Of a DNA stretch of 34,339 bases, positions 8,831 through 17,417 are shown piece after piece. Location of the stretch: contig CAMWUN010000039.1 of the NCBI GenBank assembly GCA_947177425.1, positions 1 through 34,339 on the forward strand, given 5' to 3'. The translations under genes were made by a program, and so were the position numbers. Position 1 is the stretch's first letter. Each line of letters starts with the position of its first letter. Origin of the DNA: an uncultured bacterium. GTDB lineage: Bacteria; Bacillota; Clostridia; Lachnospirales; Lachnospiraceae. Below the pieces are notes generated by a model that saw only the letters and a program-made list of their open reading frames with translations, searched no databases and was not told the origin of the DNA.

Positions 8831-8878
8831 AGTCATCCTCCATTCTTGCCCAGCCTGCGAATTTACAACATTTATTTT

Positions 8879-11584
8879 TCACAGCATTTTCCCCAGTTCT
8901 ATTTCTATTTTTTGTATCCCATCCGGCAGTGCGTCGATTATTTCCCTGTCAAGAACAGCCGAATCAACGGAAATTTTCATCTCATTTCCATTGTAATATG
9001 CCCTTATTACTGCATATTCCCCAAAAGACAAACCCAATGGATTTTTGAAAATTACATGGAAATCTTTTTGGGCAAAAGAGAGCTGAATTTCTGCTTTTCC
9101 ATCAGTGTCAAACTGCTCCTTCAGCAGCTTCGGCCTGATTACCATATCTCCGGTCTGTCCATGAACGCCAAATACTTCTGTTACCATTGTGAGCATATAC
9201 CAGCTTGCCGCCCCTGTTAAATAATGATACATTCCTCTTCCGGATCCGTTAAAGTATTCTGGAATTCCAGGGTAAATCCTGCTTACCTCAAAATCCATAG
9301 CTGTCTTAGCAAGTGTCTGCAGCGCCTTATACCCTTCCTGTACGAATCCCCGCTGATACAGGGCATTTGCGTACATTACAGTCATATGGGAAAAAACAGC
9401 CCCATTTTCCTTTTCTCCGTATGCAAATCCGAACATCCTTCCCAGATTAAATTTCTGCTCATGGAAATCTGTATTCAGGCGATAGCCGCCAATTTCCTTC
9501 TTATACAAATAGCGGTCTGCGCTTTTGCATATTTGGGCCACATGGCTGTTCTTAGCCGTTTTGCCCATAACTGCAAAAACCTGGCCCGTCAGCATCATCC
9601 GTACGCCGCTCTCAAAATATCCTTCCACCGGCTTCCCGTCATTATCGTAATAGCTGTTAAACCATCCTTCTCCGCCATTTCCTTCAATCCACTCTGTGTT
9701 TCGGATATGTTCCTGCATCCACTGTGCCTTATGCCGCAGATTATCTGCCAGTTCCCTGACCGCCATATGCATCTTTCTACCGCTGATATTGTGCCTGCAG
9801 AGCATCAGATAATTCCGTAAAACTTCCTGTTTTGCGGAAACATTATCATAAACCTGCTCATCATCCTTCAAAAGAATCTGCATCTCCTCAAGCAGTTCTA
9901 TCTGTTCCCAGCCAAACTTTCTTTCCAGAGTCAGAAGAAGTTCTGACATCTGCATTAGGTTCCCTGCATAAGCACAGGTAAACGCCACGCTCTCTCCATT
10001 TTCTGCCGCCATATCAAGAGCGTCATTCCAATCTGCTCCCCGAAGCCTGATATGATTATGTGCCCCCACCTCATAAAATGCGCACAAATGCTGTAAAAGC
10101 AGATGTTCTAAAATGCTTCCTTTATATACCTGGCCATTTTCACATTTCTGCTGCAGCCCATAGGACATATCCCACTGTTTATCCAGCCCTCCGCCTCGCT
10201 GCATCTGTTCATCTTTAAAATAAGCCGCCCTTTCTTCTAATATCCCGACATCTCCCGTCTGGTCAATATAGAGCTTTGTTGTCATAAAGGGCCAGACGCC
10301 ATGGTCCATCCAGACACGTGCAATACCGTTTCTGTCCGCAACAAACTCGCCCTGTTTTTCCCCTATAATAGTAGCATTAGTGCCGTCCAGACGGACGCCC
10401 CCGTAATTATCAAGAATCATCTGACGGACGCCGCAGGGATCCATAATCAGAAGGGACAGACAATCCTGCCACAAATCCCGCCATCCCCGGCCGCCTCTGC
10501 CATAATCATGATGGGGCAGAAATGAGCAGCCGTAAATCCGCCTTAAAATGGGCTGGAAGCTTATCCAGCGCAGCAGATTGTCAAACCGCTCATCACCTGT
10601 ACGGTATCTGACATTTACCTTACTCTGCCAGTAATCATCCATTTCCTGCCACGCCTTTTTCACCTTTTCCGAGTCTGCGTAAGATAAAAGAATCCTTTCA
10701 ATTTCTTCTTCCTGCTCCGTCACACCCATGATAATAGTGTAGGAAGCGCTTTCCCCGGGATTTAAAACAATTTCAGAAAAGCGGATACCCCCAAGCGCTT
10801 CTTTTCCCTCAAAATAGCTTTCTCCGGGCACACCGTCTTCATTTTTTATCACCTTAAAGGGGTGTGTATAACTCCCGCCTTCGCCGATATAGTCCTCTGT
10901 AACCGGATAAAAGTCTCTGGGCTTTTCCCCGTTCCCGGTAATGCCGCATACAAAATAGGTCAGTTCATTTTTCTGGTGCCCGCGCTCGTCAAAAGACAGT
11001 GCCGGTTTCACATATACCCCGTAACCGGTAGTTTTTATCCGGTGCAGAAGGGAGGTCACATGCCTGTGATCTCTGATATTATCCGCACTTCTTCCAAAAA
11101 CAGGAATTGCGGCTGTCGGGGTAACCCTCTGCGCTTCCCCTCCCATATTGCAGATTTCCACATACATAATCTCCACATTATGCTCTAAGGGAACAAATGA
11201 CGTTATGCTGGCTTTCATCCGGTACTTTGAGGACTGTCTCGAAATCCTCTGCCACATAAAGCCTGCCGTCAGGCTGCTTTCATCCTGCTCCTTAGTAAAT
11301 TTCCTGCCTTCTTCCTCCGCGGAAGCGCCTGCTGCAGACCATGCCCCCATTCCTTTTACATAACACCAGAAATTTCTTCCGGAACGGTTATTATGCAGAT
11401 TTTCCGCACTGACAGGCTCCATGAGAAAAGCGTTCTGGTTTGTCTTTATGTCGCCTCCCAGATTGGGCGACAGGGAACTTTTAATTCCATTTTCCCCGGC
11501 AACCGGAAAGTAAAGATAACTGTAATTTTCCGGCTGGCTGATGGTAAATGTCCCATCTCTGTCCATAAAACGTATTGTTTCCAT
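8879..11584 (-). CDS. Second, divergent GH94 glycoside phosphorylase (about 900 aa class)
   Basis: A 901-aa GH94-type enzyme, clearly different from its neighbour. The beta-sandwich domain includes SPNLGGDIKTNQNAFLMEP. The barrel domain has HHDYGRGGRGWRDLWQDCLS, the catalytic GADWNDALDMA (general acid Asp521), FGFAYGEKENGAVFSHMTVM and MYHYLTGAASWYMLTMV. The about 900-residue length and GRGWRDLWQD motif recall laminaribiose-type GH94 enzymes rather than cellobiose phosphorylases; this is family memory and needs a tree. AGGAGG lies 7 bases before the ATG. It is 35 bp after the chemoreceptor gene and cotranscribed with it. Two phosphorylases of different subfamilies imply two linkages or sequential steps on one oligosaccharide. 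Confidence 0.88.
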   Translation of the reverse strand: METIRFMDRDGTFTISQPENYSYLYFPVAGENGIKSSLSPNLGGDIKTNQNAFLMEPVSAENLHNNRSGRNFWCYVKGMGAWSAAGASAEEEGRKFTKEQDESSLTAGFMWQRISRQSSKYRMKASITSFVPLEHNVEIMYVEICNMGGEAQRVTPTAAIPVFGRSADNIRDHRHVTSLLHRIKTTGYGVYVKPALSFDERGHQKNELTYFVCGITGNGEKPRDFYPVTEDYIGEGGSYTHPFKVIKNEDGVPGESYFEGKEALGGIRFSEIVLNPGESASYTIIMGVTEQEEEIERILLSYADSEKVKKAWQEMDDYWQSKVNVRYRTGDERFDNLLRWISFQPILRRIYGCSFLPHHDYGRGGRGWRDLWQDCLSLLIMDPCGVRQMILDNYGGVRLDGTNATIIGEKQGEFVADRNGIARVWMDHGVWPFMTTKLYIDQTGDVGILEERAAYFKDEQMQRGGGLDKQWDMSYGLQQKCENGQVYKGSILEHLLLQHLCAFYEVGAHNHIRLRGADWNDALDMAAENGESVAFTCAYAGNLMQMSELLLTLERKFGWEQIELLEEMQILLKDDEQVYDNVSAKQEVLRNYLMLCRHNISGRKMHMAVRELADNLRHKAQWMQEHIRNTEWIEGNGGEGWFNSYYDNDGKPVEGYFESGVRMMLTGQVFAVMGKTAKNSHVAQICKSADRYLYKKEIGGYRLNTDFHEQKFNLGRMFGFAYGEKENGAVFSHMTVMYANALYQRGFVQEGYKALQTLAKTAMDFEVSRIYPGIPEYFNGSGRGMYHYLTGAASWYMLTMVTEVFGVHGQTGDMVIRPKLLKEQFDTDGKAEIQLSFAQKDFHVIFKNPLGLSFGEYAVIRAYYNGNEMKISVDSAVLDREIIDALPDGIQKIEIELGKML

Positions 11585-11619
11585 TCTTCTGACCTCCTGC
11601 TAAATTTTATATATTTTAC

Positions 11620-14118
11620 CTATACCTTGAAAATTTTTACCTGTGCTTCCAGTTCTTCCGCCGATGTTGTCAGTTTTTCTGATTCTTCCGCTACAATCCC
11701 GCTGTTCGTCATCATACTGTCCGCCTGTTCTACCAGCACATCCGAGGATGCCAGAATCTCCTGGGAACCTGCCGCCTGTTCCTCTGAAATTGCGGCAACA
11801 TCCCTTGCAACATCTTCAACCTGATTTACTTTTTGAATCATCTGCTGAACCAGCTCTCCAACCGTAACAATGTTTTCAAAAATAGTGTCATAGGTCTTCA
11901 CTGCATTTCCAATCAGCACACTGCTGTTATTAATATTATCCACGCTGGCGTCTGCCTGGCTGATAACGCCTTCAATTAAGGCTTTTATTTCCAGTATGAT
12001 AGTATCTATATGCTTTACAGATTTCATGCTTGTCTGTGCCAGTTTGCCAATCTCTGTCGCCACCACGGCAAAGCCTCTTCCTGCATCGCCTGCCCGGGCC
12101 GCCTCTATAGAGGCATTTAAGGATAATAAGTTTGTCTCATCCGCAATTTCCCCAATTGCCCTTGTGATGCCTGTAATCTCTTCCGACGCATTTCCTACCT
12201 TATCAATTGCATCCTGCAGTTGTTTCACTGAATCGGTAATATTCTGCATGGCCGCGTCCACATCCTGCATAACCTCTTTGCCTTTCTGGGATACGCCCAC
12301 CGTCTCCTTCATTTTGCCATTTACGCCGTCCCCATGGTCTTTGGTTTCTTCCACAAGCGCCGCCAGAGTCGTTGCGCTGTGTGCGATTTCGTTAACTGAA
12401 ATTGATAGCTGTTCGACTGTGATATTAAGTTCCTTCATAGACTGGTTCTGTCTTTTCGATGCATGGAACATCTCCCCGGATACCTCTTTGCTGTTATCCG
12501 CCTGGTCATGCAGGATATGGGAAACATTGTCAATGGAAGTGATCATAGCACGCATTGCGTCAATAAACTTATTTACACACCGGCTCATGACTCCGATTTC
12601 GTCATTGCTTCCCGTATGATTATGAATGGTAAAATCCCCTTCCGTCATTGCCGTTATCACATTTGTCAGTTTCTTTACGGGCCTGATTACAATATGTACA
12701 ATCCGTTCCACCAGAATCAGCAATACCAGCACAGACACAATGCCGAAGGAAAACATAATATTTCTGATACTGTCCAAATCTCTGTAGACTGTCCCGGCCG
12801 GAACAAAAGATACCAGCAGCCATTCTGTCCCGGCTACCTCCTCAATAACTGCAATATTGCCGTACATTTCTTCTAACTCAAATTCATTCCGGGCTATCTT
12901 ATCTGCTATGCCCTGCATGAATTCATCGTCTATTTCGCTTAATTTTCTGGAAATCAGCGCTGTGTCCCGGGCTGCAAGGACTGTGTGGTCCTCTGCGTTC
13001 ACTAAAAACGATTCCGCATCCTCCATTTTTACAAAACTACTGACATATACGCTGACTTTATCCAATGCCAGATCCGCGGAAAGGACACACACATCATCCG
13101 AATGTGTCCGCAGCATACCACATACGCTGATTACCTGCTTTCCATTTTCATTTGTATAAGCGTTGGTAAAACCCATATTCACTCTGGTCAGGCCGTCCCT
13201 GAACCATTCCGTCTGTGTCACATCAAAAGTCTCCGCTTCCCGGCCATTATCCGCCAATAACGGCTGGGCGGTCATAACAATAGACACGTTGCTTATCCTG
13301 ACCCCTGCCGTTGAACCGGAGGCTCCCAGATTAAATTCCATCCTGCCATTTGCATCATCATAGTCTGTCATTGTAAACTCATATGTAAATGTCTGCTTTG
13401 CTGTTGTTAAATTTACGGTTGTATCTTCCAGATAACGCTTATAATCCCTGTCTGGCGCAGTTATTCCAATCTTTATTGTTCTGTCCGAATCTGCATAGGC
13501 ATCAAAGCTGACCTGGTATACGGCATCTTTTTTAACCGGAATATCAGGCTGTACAAGCTGCACACTGTAATCCGCCGTTCCTTCATTGGCAGTATCAATG
13601 CTTACTTCATTATCCATGATTTCTGCCGCTGCCTCTCCCTCAAGGGTTGTCAGGAATATCCACCCTTTATCATCTGCCAGGTTTTCATCAATGCCAAAAT
13701 CCCCATTGTTAATGTAGTTACCGTTCCCGTCCGGCTCCCTCAGTTCAATGTCTTTCACAGGTTTGGCCCTGTACAGCCTGCCCTTTATATCCGCCACATA
13801 AAATCCCTCCGGATAATTATTGTCGTAATTATAATAAGCGTCGAGAAAATCCTGTAATTGTTTATCATCAAAGTCCATCTGTTCCAATGCCTGCTTTGCA
13901 ACGGAAAGAGAGAGTAAATTCTGATTCAGCCACGCTTCGATTTCAGCCGCCTGGCTTTCCACCGATGTTTTCAGAAGATTATGGGCATTTGACTTTATTA
14001 CATTTTTTGATACATTGTAAGACAAGCCGATAAGAACGACGATAATGATTAGAATCACTGGCAGTATAATACCCAGCAGTTTTACCTTTATAGAAATAAA
14101 TTTTTTCTTTTCTGTCAT
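11620..14118 (-). CDS. Chemoreceptor with carbohydrate-binding module inserted in its sensor domain
   Basis: An 832-aa methyl-accepting chemotaxis protein. TM1 spans about residues 13-33 and TM2 about 453-475. A HAMP domain follows at about 470-525 ([19 protein letters not shown]). The coiled-coil signalling domain has the conserved tip [20 protein letters not shown] and [15 protein letters not shown] (about 657-694). The extracellular part looks like a double-Cache domain: the first half has [15 protein letters not shown], the second has [27 protein letters not shown] and [13 protein letters not shown]. Residues about 137-283 interrupt it with a CBM4/9-like jelly-roll: [62 protein letters not shown]. 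So it probably senses a carbohydrate directly. It sits between a sugar-binding lipoprotein and two phosphorylases. Confidence 0.88.
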   Translation of the reverse strand: MTEKKKFISIKVKLLGIILPVILIIIVVLIGLSYNVSKNVIKSNAHNLLKTSVESQAAEIEAWLNQNLLSLSVAKQALEQMDFDDKQLQDFLDAYYNYDNNYPEGFYVADIKGRLYRAKPVKDIELREPDGNGNYINNGDFGIDENLADDKGWIFLTTLEGEAAAEIMDNEVSIDTANEGTADYSVQLVQPDIPVKKDAVYQVSFDAYADSDRTIKIGITAPDRDYKRYLEDTTVNLTTAKQTFTYEFTMTDYDDANGRMEFNLGASGSTAGVRISNVSIVMTAQPLLADNGREAETFDVTQTEWFRDGLTRVNMGFTNAYTNENGKQVISVCGMLRTHSDDVCVLSADLALDKVSVYVSSFVKMEDAESFLVNAEDHTVLAARDTALISRKLSEIDDEFMQGIADKIARNEFELEEMYGNIAVIEEVAGTEWLLVSFVPAGTVYRDLDSIRNIMFSFGIVSVLVLLILVERIVHIVIRPVKKLTNVITAMTEGDFTIHNHTGSNDEIGVMSRCVNKFIDAMRAMITSIDNVSHILHDQADNSKEVSGEMFHASKRQNQSMKELNITVEQLSISVNEIAHSATTLAALVEETKDHGDGVNGKMKETVGVSQKGKEVMQDVDAAMQNITDSVKQLQDAIDKVGNASEEITGITRAIGEIADETNLLSLNASIEAARAGDAGRGFAVVATEIGKLAQTSMKSVKHIDTIILEIKALIEGVISQADASVDNINNSSVLIGNAVKTYDTIFENIVTVGELVQQMIQKVNQVEDVARDVAAISEEQAAGSQEILASSDVLVEQADSMMTNSGIVAEESEKLTTSAEELEAQVKIFKV

Positions 14119-14156
14119 TGCAGCTCCCTCCGGTTTTTACTTTCTGTCCAAACATT

Positions 14157-15128
14157 CTACTGGTATTGCGCCACATTATGGATATCTACCTTTTCAAAGG
14201 GCATCAGAATATATTTCCCATCCTCCCCGGCTCCTTCCATCCCACTGACGGACTGCCCGGCCGCCAGCTTTTCCGCCGCTTCTATGGCCGCCGTAATCTG
14301 ATCCGACATTGGCTGATATACAGTAAAGTCCATCCTTCCTTCTGCAATAGCCTGGCAGCCTCCTGCCGATGCATCCACGCCCAAAAACAAAACCGAATCC
14401 GTGCTGATGCCCGCCTGTTCAAATGCCGCAAGCCCGCCAAGGGCCATATCATCATTATTCGCTGCCACACAGTCAACCGGCCGGCCCGTCTTAAGAAAAA
14501 TTTCCATTAATTCCTGCGCCTTTTCTGTATTCCAGTCAGCATAATCCTCAAACAAATAATTAATTTTCTTTCCACTGGCTTTCAGCGTCTGTTTCAGCCC
14601 GTTTGTCCTTCCAACTGTACCGGATGCTCCCTTAGGGCCTTTTAATACTGCCACATTGATTTCCTCTTTATCGTGAAACTGTTCCAAAATATATTCCGCC
14701 TGATACTGCCCTGCCATATATTCATCTGACGCCACGTAAACATAACGGTCTTTTTCCAACTGACTGTCATCCGGCGCATTGTTAATAAATACAATTGGCG
14801 TACCGCCTGCCGCCGCTTTTACCGCTGTCACGGTATCCGGGGAAACCAGCCCACATAAAAGAACATCGCATCCTTCCGCAACTGCTTTTTTTATCTGCGC
14901 ATCCTGTGCTTCAACAGAATTTTCGGCATATCCTGCTTCAAATGACGAACCATACAATGCGGCCTGCTCCTGTAGCTGCTCCGCCCATCCCTCATAATAA
15001 GTACCGCTTTCTATAGCCGCATAATAGATTGCAGTACTGCTTCCATCGACTGTGTCTTTCTTCTGGCATCCGCCTGCCAGCAAAATAATGATTGCCGCAG
15101 AGCATATCGCACCTGTTTTTTTCTTCAT
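14157..15128 (-). CDS. Periplasmic-binding-protein-like sugar-binding lipoprotein (Peripla_BP_4 type)
   Basis: A 323-aa lipoprotein of the ribose/galactose-binding type. The signal is MKKKTGAICSAAIIILLAGG with lipidated Cys21. Family features are the repeated Rossmann-like lobes: CDVLLCGLVSPDTVTAVKAA, GTPIVFINNAP, VAVLKGPKGASG, DCVAANNDDMALGGLAAFEQAG and FLGVDASAGG. The frame stays open upstream to 15272, but that part is only the dispersed repeat read as protein, so I use the ATG at 15128 behind a GGGGGA site. It heads the operon and lies 38 bp before the chemoreceptor. No ribose-type permease or ATPase accompanies it, so it may serve the chemoreceptor as a binding partner rather than uptake. 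That role is inference. Confidence 0.88.
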   Translation of the reverse strand: MKKKTGAICSAAIIILLAGGCQKKDTVDGSSTAIYYAAIESGTYYEGWAEQLQEQAALYGSSFEAGYAENSVEAQDAQIKKAVAEGCDVLLCGLVSPDTVTAVKAAAGGTPIVFINNAPDDSQLEKDRYVYVASDEYMAGQYQAEYILEQFHDKEEINVAVLKGPKGASGTVGRTNGLKQTLKASGKKINYLFEDYADWNTEKAQELMEIFLKTGRPVDCVAANNDDMALGGLAAFEQAGISTDSVLFLGVDASAGGCQAIAEGRMDFTVYQPMSDQITAAIEAAEKLAAGQSVSGMEGAGEDGKYILMPFEKVDIHNVAQYQ

Positions 15129-15216
15129 ACCATCCCCCATCCCATAGCGTCCAGTCTCCGGGACAGGTACTATCCCAAATTCCACACCGCTATTTGCTCC
15201 ATTTGTTTCTTGATTC

Positions 15217-15341
15217 CTGTTCACTCCGTGACCAGTAACATGCAAAAATCCATCGAAAATTGCCTTCGGCAATGGGATTCTTGCACTCTCGAATCACTTT
15301 CTTATGACCAGTGCAGTAAATGCGCAGGTCTGTGTGAACAG
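15217..15341 (-). repeat. Complete 125-bp dispersed palindromic repeat in the sugar operon leader
   Basis: The only complete copy here. On the minus strand it runs from CTGTTCACACAGACC to GGTCACGGAGTGAACAG, so the ends are inverted copies (CTGTTCAC/GTGAACAG plus GACC/GGTC). The middle folds on TTGCC-GAA-GGCAA, and the arms GCAAGAATCCCAT and ATGGATTTTTGC also pair. Partial copies lie at 1-55, 26221-26291 and 34292-34339. It sits between the predicted operon promoter and the first gene, so it would be part of the leader RNA. I see no transposase or clear target duplication. Confidence 0.85.
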
Positions 15342-15369
15342 TAAAAATTTTACCTGTTTTCCCTGAATC

Positions 15370-15410
15370 CATATACCATATTAATTTAAAAAATATCAAA
15401 TACATGATAT
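15370..15410 (-). promoter_or_regulatory. Main promoter/operator of the sugar operon
   Basis: On the minus strand TTGATA (15399-15394) and GTATAT (15376-15371) are 17 bp apart (18 bp gives TATATG). The block is nearly the same as that at 6370-6404. Upstream of -35 lies ATCAAATACATGATAT, shared with the araC promoter. The arrangement fits an activator site next to -35. The leader would be about 235 nt and contain the 125-bp repeat. Confidence 0.6.
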
Positions 15411-15507
15411 GATAATAAAGACCCCTCCGCCACAGGCGACTAGGAATGGGCAGGTGTGTGTTTTATTATTAATTTTGTATAAAGTACTGTAAAATCCCAA
15501 TCTTTTC

Positions 15508-15516
15508 TGCTATAAT
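15508..15516 (+). promoter_or_regulatory. Possible extended -10 promoter
   Basis: TGCTATAAT (15508-15516) is a perfect extended -10. The -35 region, TGTAAA at 15488-15493, is weak. It would give a 5' leader of about 150 nt for the gene at 15673, in addition to the closer sigma-D-type promoter. Confidence 0.4.
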
Positions 15517-15612
15517 GTCTTTAACAATTTATCCCTGCTTTTGCAGGAATTTACATTTCGGTACGGTTTCGGCAGATTTCATGACATTTGGGAATTAAAT
15601 TCCTGATTTTGT

Positions 15613-15640
15613 TAAGTTTTTTCAGGGAAGATGCCGATAT
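15613..15640 (+). promoter_or_regulatory. Sigma-D (sigma-28, motility type) promoter
   Basis: TAAG (15613-15616), a 16-bp spacer and GCCGATAT (15633-15640) match the Firmicutes SigD consensus (TAAA, about 15 bp, GCCGATAT) at 11 of 12 positions. The start would be near 15647, 26 nt before the ATG, with AAGGAGGG in between. This points to expression together with flagellar and chemotaxis genes. Confidence 0.6.
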
Positions 15641-15672
15641 CCACTATAGAATAAACCAAGGAGGGTGATATT

Positions 15673-16299
15673 ATGAGCGTAAATGGAATTACCGGTGCCA
15701 GCAATCCGTACAGTACTTACACTGCACAAACAAAAAACACTAACACCGAAGCCAAGACAGAAGCCACTACAGGCTCCGCTAAGGAAGAGCAGACTACCCA
15801 GAATTCTGGTGCAGTTTACGAACCTTCCAAAGATGCTGCGACAGTTACTACTAAAAAGTACAAACCTGACGCAAACATGATTGCAAAGCTGAAAGCAGAC
15901 ACAGACGCCAGAGTTTCCCAGATGAAGAGTCTGGTTGAAAAACTGCTCTTAAAACAGGGTGACACCTATGGAAAGGCCAACGATATCTGGAGCGTTTTGT
16001 CAAGCGGCAATTTCACCGTTGACGCTGCTACCAAAGCACAGGCGCAGAAAGACATTGGAGAGGACGGGTACTGGGGCGTTTCCCAGACTTCCCAGCGTAT
16101 TCTGGATTTTGCTACAGCTTTAACAGGCGGTGATCCGAGTAAAATTGAGAAAATGCGTAATGCTTTCTTAAAAGGCTATGAGAAAGCTGAGAAAACATGG
16201 GGAGGAAAACTTCCTGAGATTTCTAAGCAGACTTATGACGCTGTACTTAAGGGCTTTGATAAGATGGCTGAAGATGCCGGTATCAACACAGAAGCTTAA
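15673..16299 (+). CDS. Unrecognised protein, probably in the SigD (motility) regulon
   Basis: A 208-aa protein I do not recognise with certainty. Residues 1-60 are low-complexity, rich in Thr, Ser, Ala, Asn, Gln and Glu (MSVNGITGASNPYSTYTAQ start), with no signal peptide and no membrane segment. Residues about 64-205 look like a compact helical domain with WSVLSSGNFTVDAATKAQAQ, GYWGVSQTSQRILDFATALT and KTWGGKLPEISKQTYDAVL. A disordered N-terminus and no signal recall proteins exported by the flagellar type III route, but this is only suggestive. AGGAGGG precedes the ATG. The sigma-D-like promoter upstream ties it to motility, and the chemoreceptor operon is the divergent neighbour. It ends at a strong terminator shared with the convergent LysM gene. 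Confidence 0.8.
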   Translation: MSVNGITGASNPYSTYTAQTKNTNTEAKTEATTGSAKEEQTTQNSGAVYEPSKDAATVTTKKYKPDANMIAKLKADTDARVSQMKSLVEKLLLKQGDTYGKANDIWSVLSSGNFTVDAATKAQAQKDIGEDGYWGVSQTSQRILDFATALTGGDPSKIEKMRNAFLKGYEKAEKTWGGKLPEISKQTYDAVLKGFDKMAEDAGINTEA

Positions 16300-16317
16300 G
16301 TCACACAGACAACTCCA

Positions 16318-16354
16318 AAAGGCTCAAAACCTGCGAAAGGTTTTGAGCCTTTTT
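16318..16354. terminator. Bidirectional intrinsic terminator
   Basis: GGCTCAAAACCT (16321-16332) pairs with AGGTTTTGAGCC (16338-16349), followed by TTTTT on the plus strand and preceded by AAAA, which is a T run on the minus strand. It can end both the 15673 gene and the convergent LysM gene. Confidence 0.9.
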
Positions 16355-16376
16355 CATAACATAAAATGCATGGTAT

Positions 16377-17417
16377 CTATTTCCCTGTCCGGGTCATCTT
16401 ATCCATCAGGTTTTCTTTCGGACTTTTTTCCGGTTCAATTCCCGCCACCCTTTCAATGAGGGCGGTAAAAAACTTGTCAATCCAGGCAAAGGAATTAAAC
16501 ATGCCGTCCATAGACCATGGCATTTCCGGTGAAATTGCCATGTTGGAATCGTTGACGCTAAATTCATCCAAATCATATCCGTCCGTATGTTCCTCAAAGC
16601 TGGCCGTTACATAACGGACACAGCTTTCAATATCATATTTCGTGGCATATCCCACAAACTGCGCCTGAATGTGCTCCGTCAGCTTCATTCCGACACAGAC
16701 CCGGCAGCTAAATTCCCCGTCCATCTGATAGTTTTCCAAATCCACCCCATAGGTAAAAGAATACAGATACACTTCCTCCTCATTTGCCATCCTGTAATGC
16801 TCAAAGGATAAATCTGATACCGCGCCGGGATAGTTTTCTTCCGCATATTTCTTTATTTTCTCCGCCGCCCGCTCCCAGTCCTGTACATCCTCCGCCGTCT
16901 CCTGTCTCTTATCCTGTATCAGACAGGCAATACATGAAATCCCGTCGCCTGAAAAGGCATAGTTGGCATAAGCATCCCCCGATGAGATAACGCCTACCGT
17001 CCACCCGCCGGGCGTATCCATCGAATATTGCCCCATCTGCGCGCCGCCCTTCGCTTCTTTTCTTATAATGTATCCCTTTCCCGCAGCTTTAAGGGTCATT
17101 CCGGGATAAATCAAGTTTGGATTTGCAATAAGGTCTTTATTTTGTTCCCAAAGTTCCACATACATCCTGCCATCTCCCCAGAGGCTTTCCGCAATGTCCC
17201 ACAGGCAGTCACCGGAACGGACGGCGTATTCCTCCACATCCATCCACAACTCCAGTACCGGTCTTCCCGTTTCCGGCCTTTTTCCATAAATAAGCGGATA
17301 AGCAGCTTCCTGGGCGGAAACCGGAAGCACTGGCATACCTGCAAGTACCAGACAGAAAATACAGAAAATAGCAAACATCTTTACAGCTATGTCTTTTATC
17401 AATACTCCCAATCCCAT
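16377..17417 (-). CDS. Exported LysM-domain protein
   Basis: A 346-aa protein with an N-terminal hydrophobic segment (MFAIFCIFCLVLAGMPVLPVSA, residues about 14-35) that reads as a signal peptide or anchor. A LysM cell-wall-binding domain follows at about 63-110: YAVRSGDCLWDIAESLWGD, then NKDLIANPNLIYPGMTL. The remaining 230 residues are acidic and aromatic-rich, and I do not recognise a domain there. AAGGAG lies seven bases before the ATG. The gene overlaps the upstream membrane-protein gene by 19 bp, so the two are one operon. It likely acts at the envelope with that partner. Control is probably through the Pho-box-like array at 18420-18459. Confidence 0.82.
   Translation of the reverse strand: MGLGVLIKDIAVKMFAIFCIFCLVLAGMPVLPVSAQEAAYPLIYGKRPETGRPVLELWMDVEEYAVRSGDCLWDIAESLWGDGRMYVELWEQNKDLIANPNLIYPGMTLKAAGKGYIIRKEAKGGAQMGQYSMDTPGGWTVGVISSGDAYANYAFSGDGISCIACLIQDKRQETAEDVQDWERAAEKIKKYAEENYPGAVSDLSFEHYRMANEEEVYLYSFTYGVDLENYQMDGEFSCRVCVGMKLTEHIQAQFVGYATKYDIESCVRYVTASFEEHTDGYDLDEFSVNDSNMAISPEMPWSMDGMFNSFAWIDKFFTALIERVAGIEPEKSPKENLMDKMTRTGK

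Noticed and set aside
11996-12619. 207-aa plus-strand open frame
   Set aside because: Antisense shadow of the chemoreceptor signalling domain.
15129-15272. N-terminal extension of the sugar-binding lipoprotein
   Set aside because: It is translation of the dispersed repeat; a ribosome site and lipoprotein signal mark the ATG at 15128.
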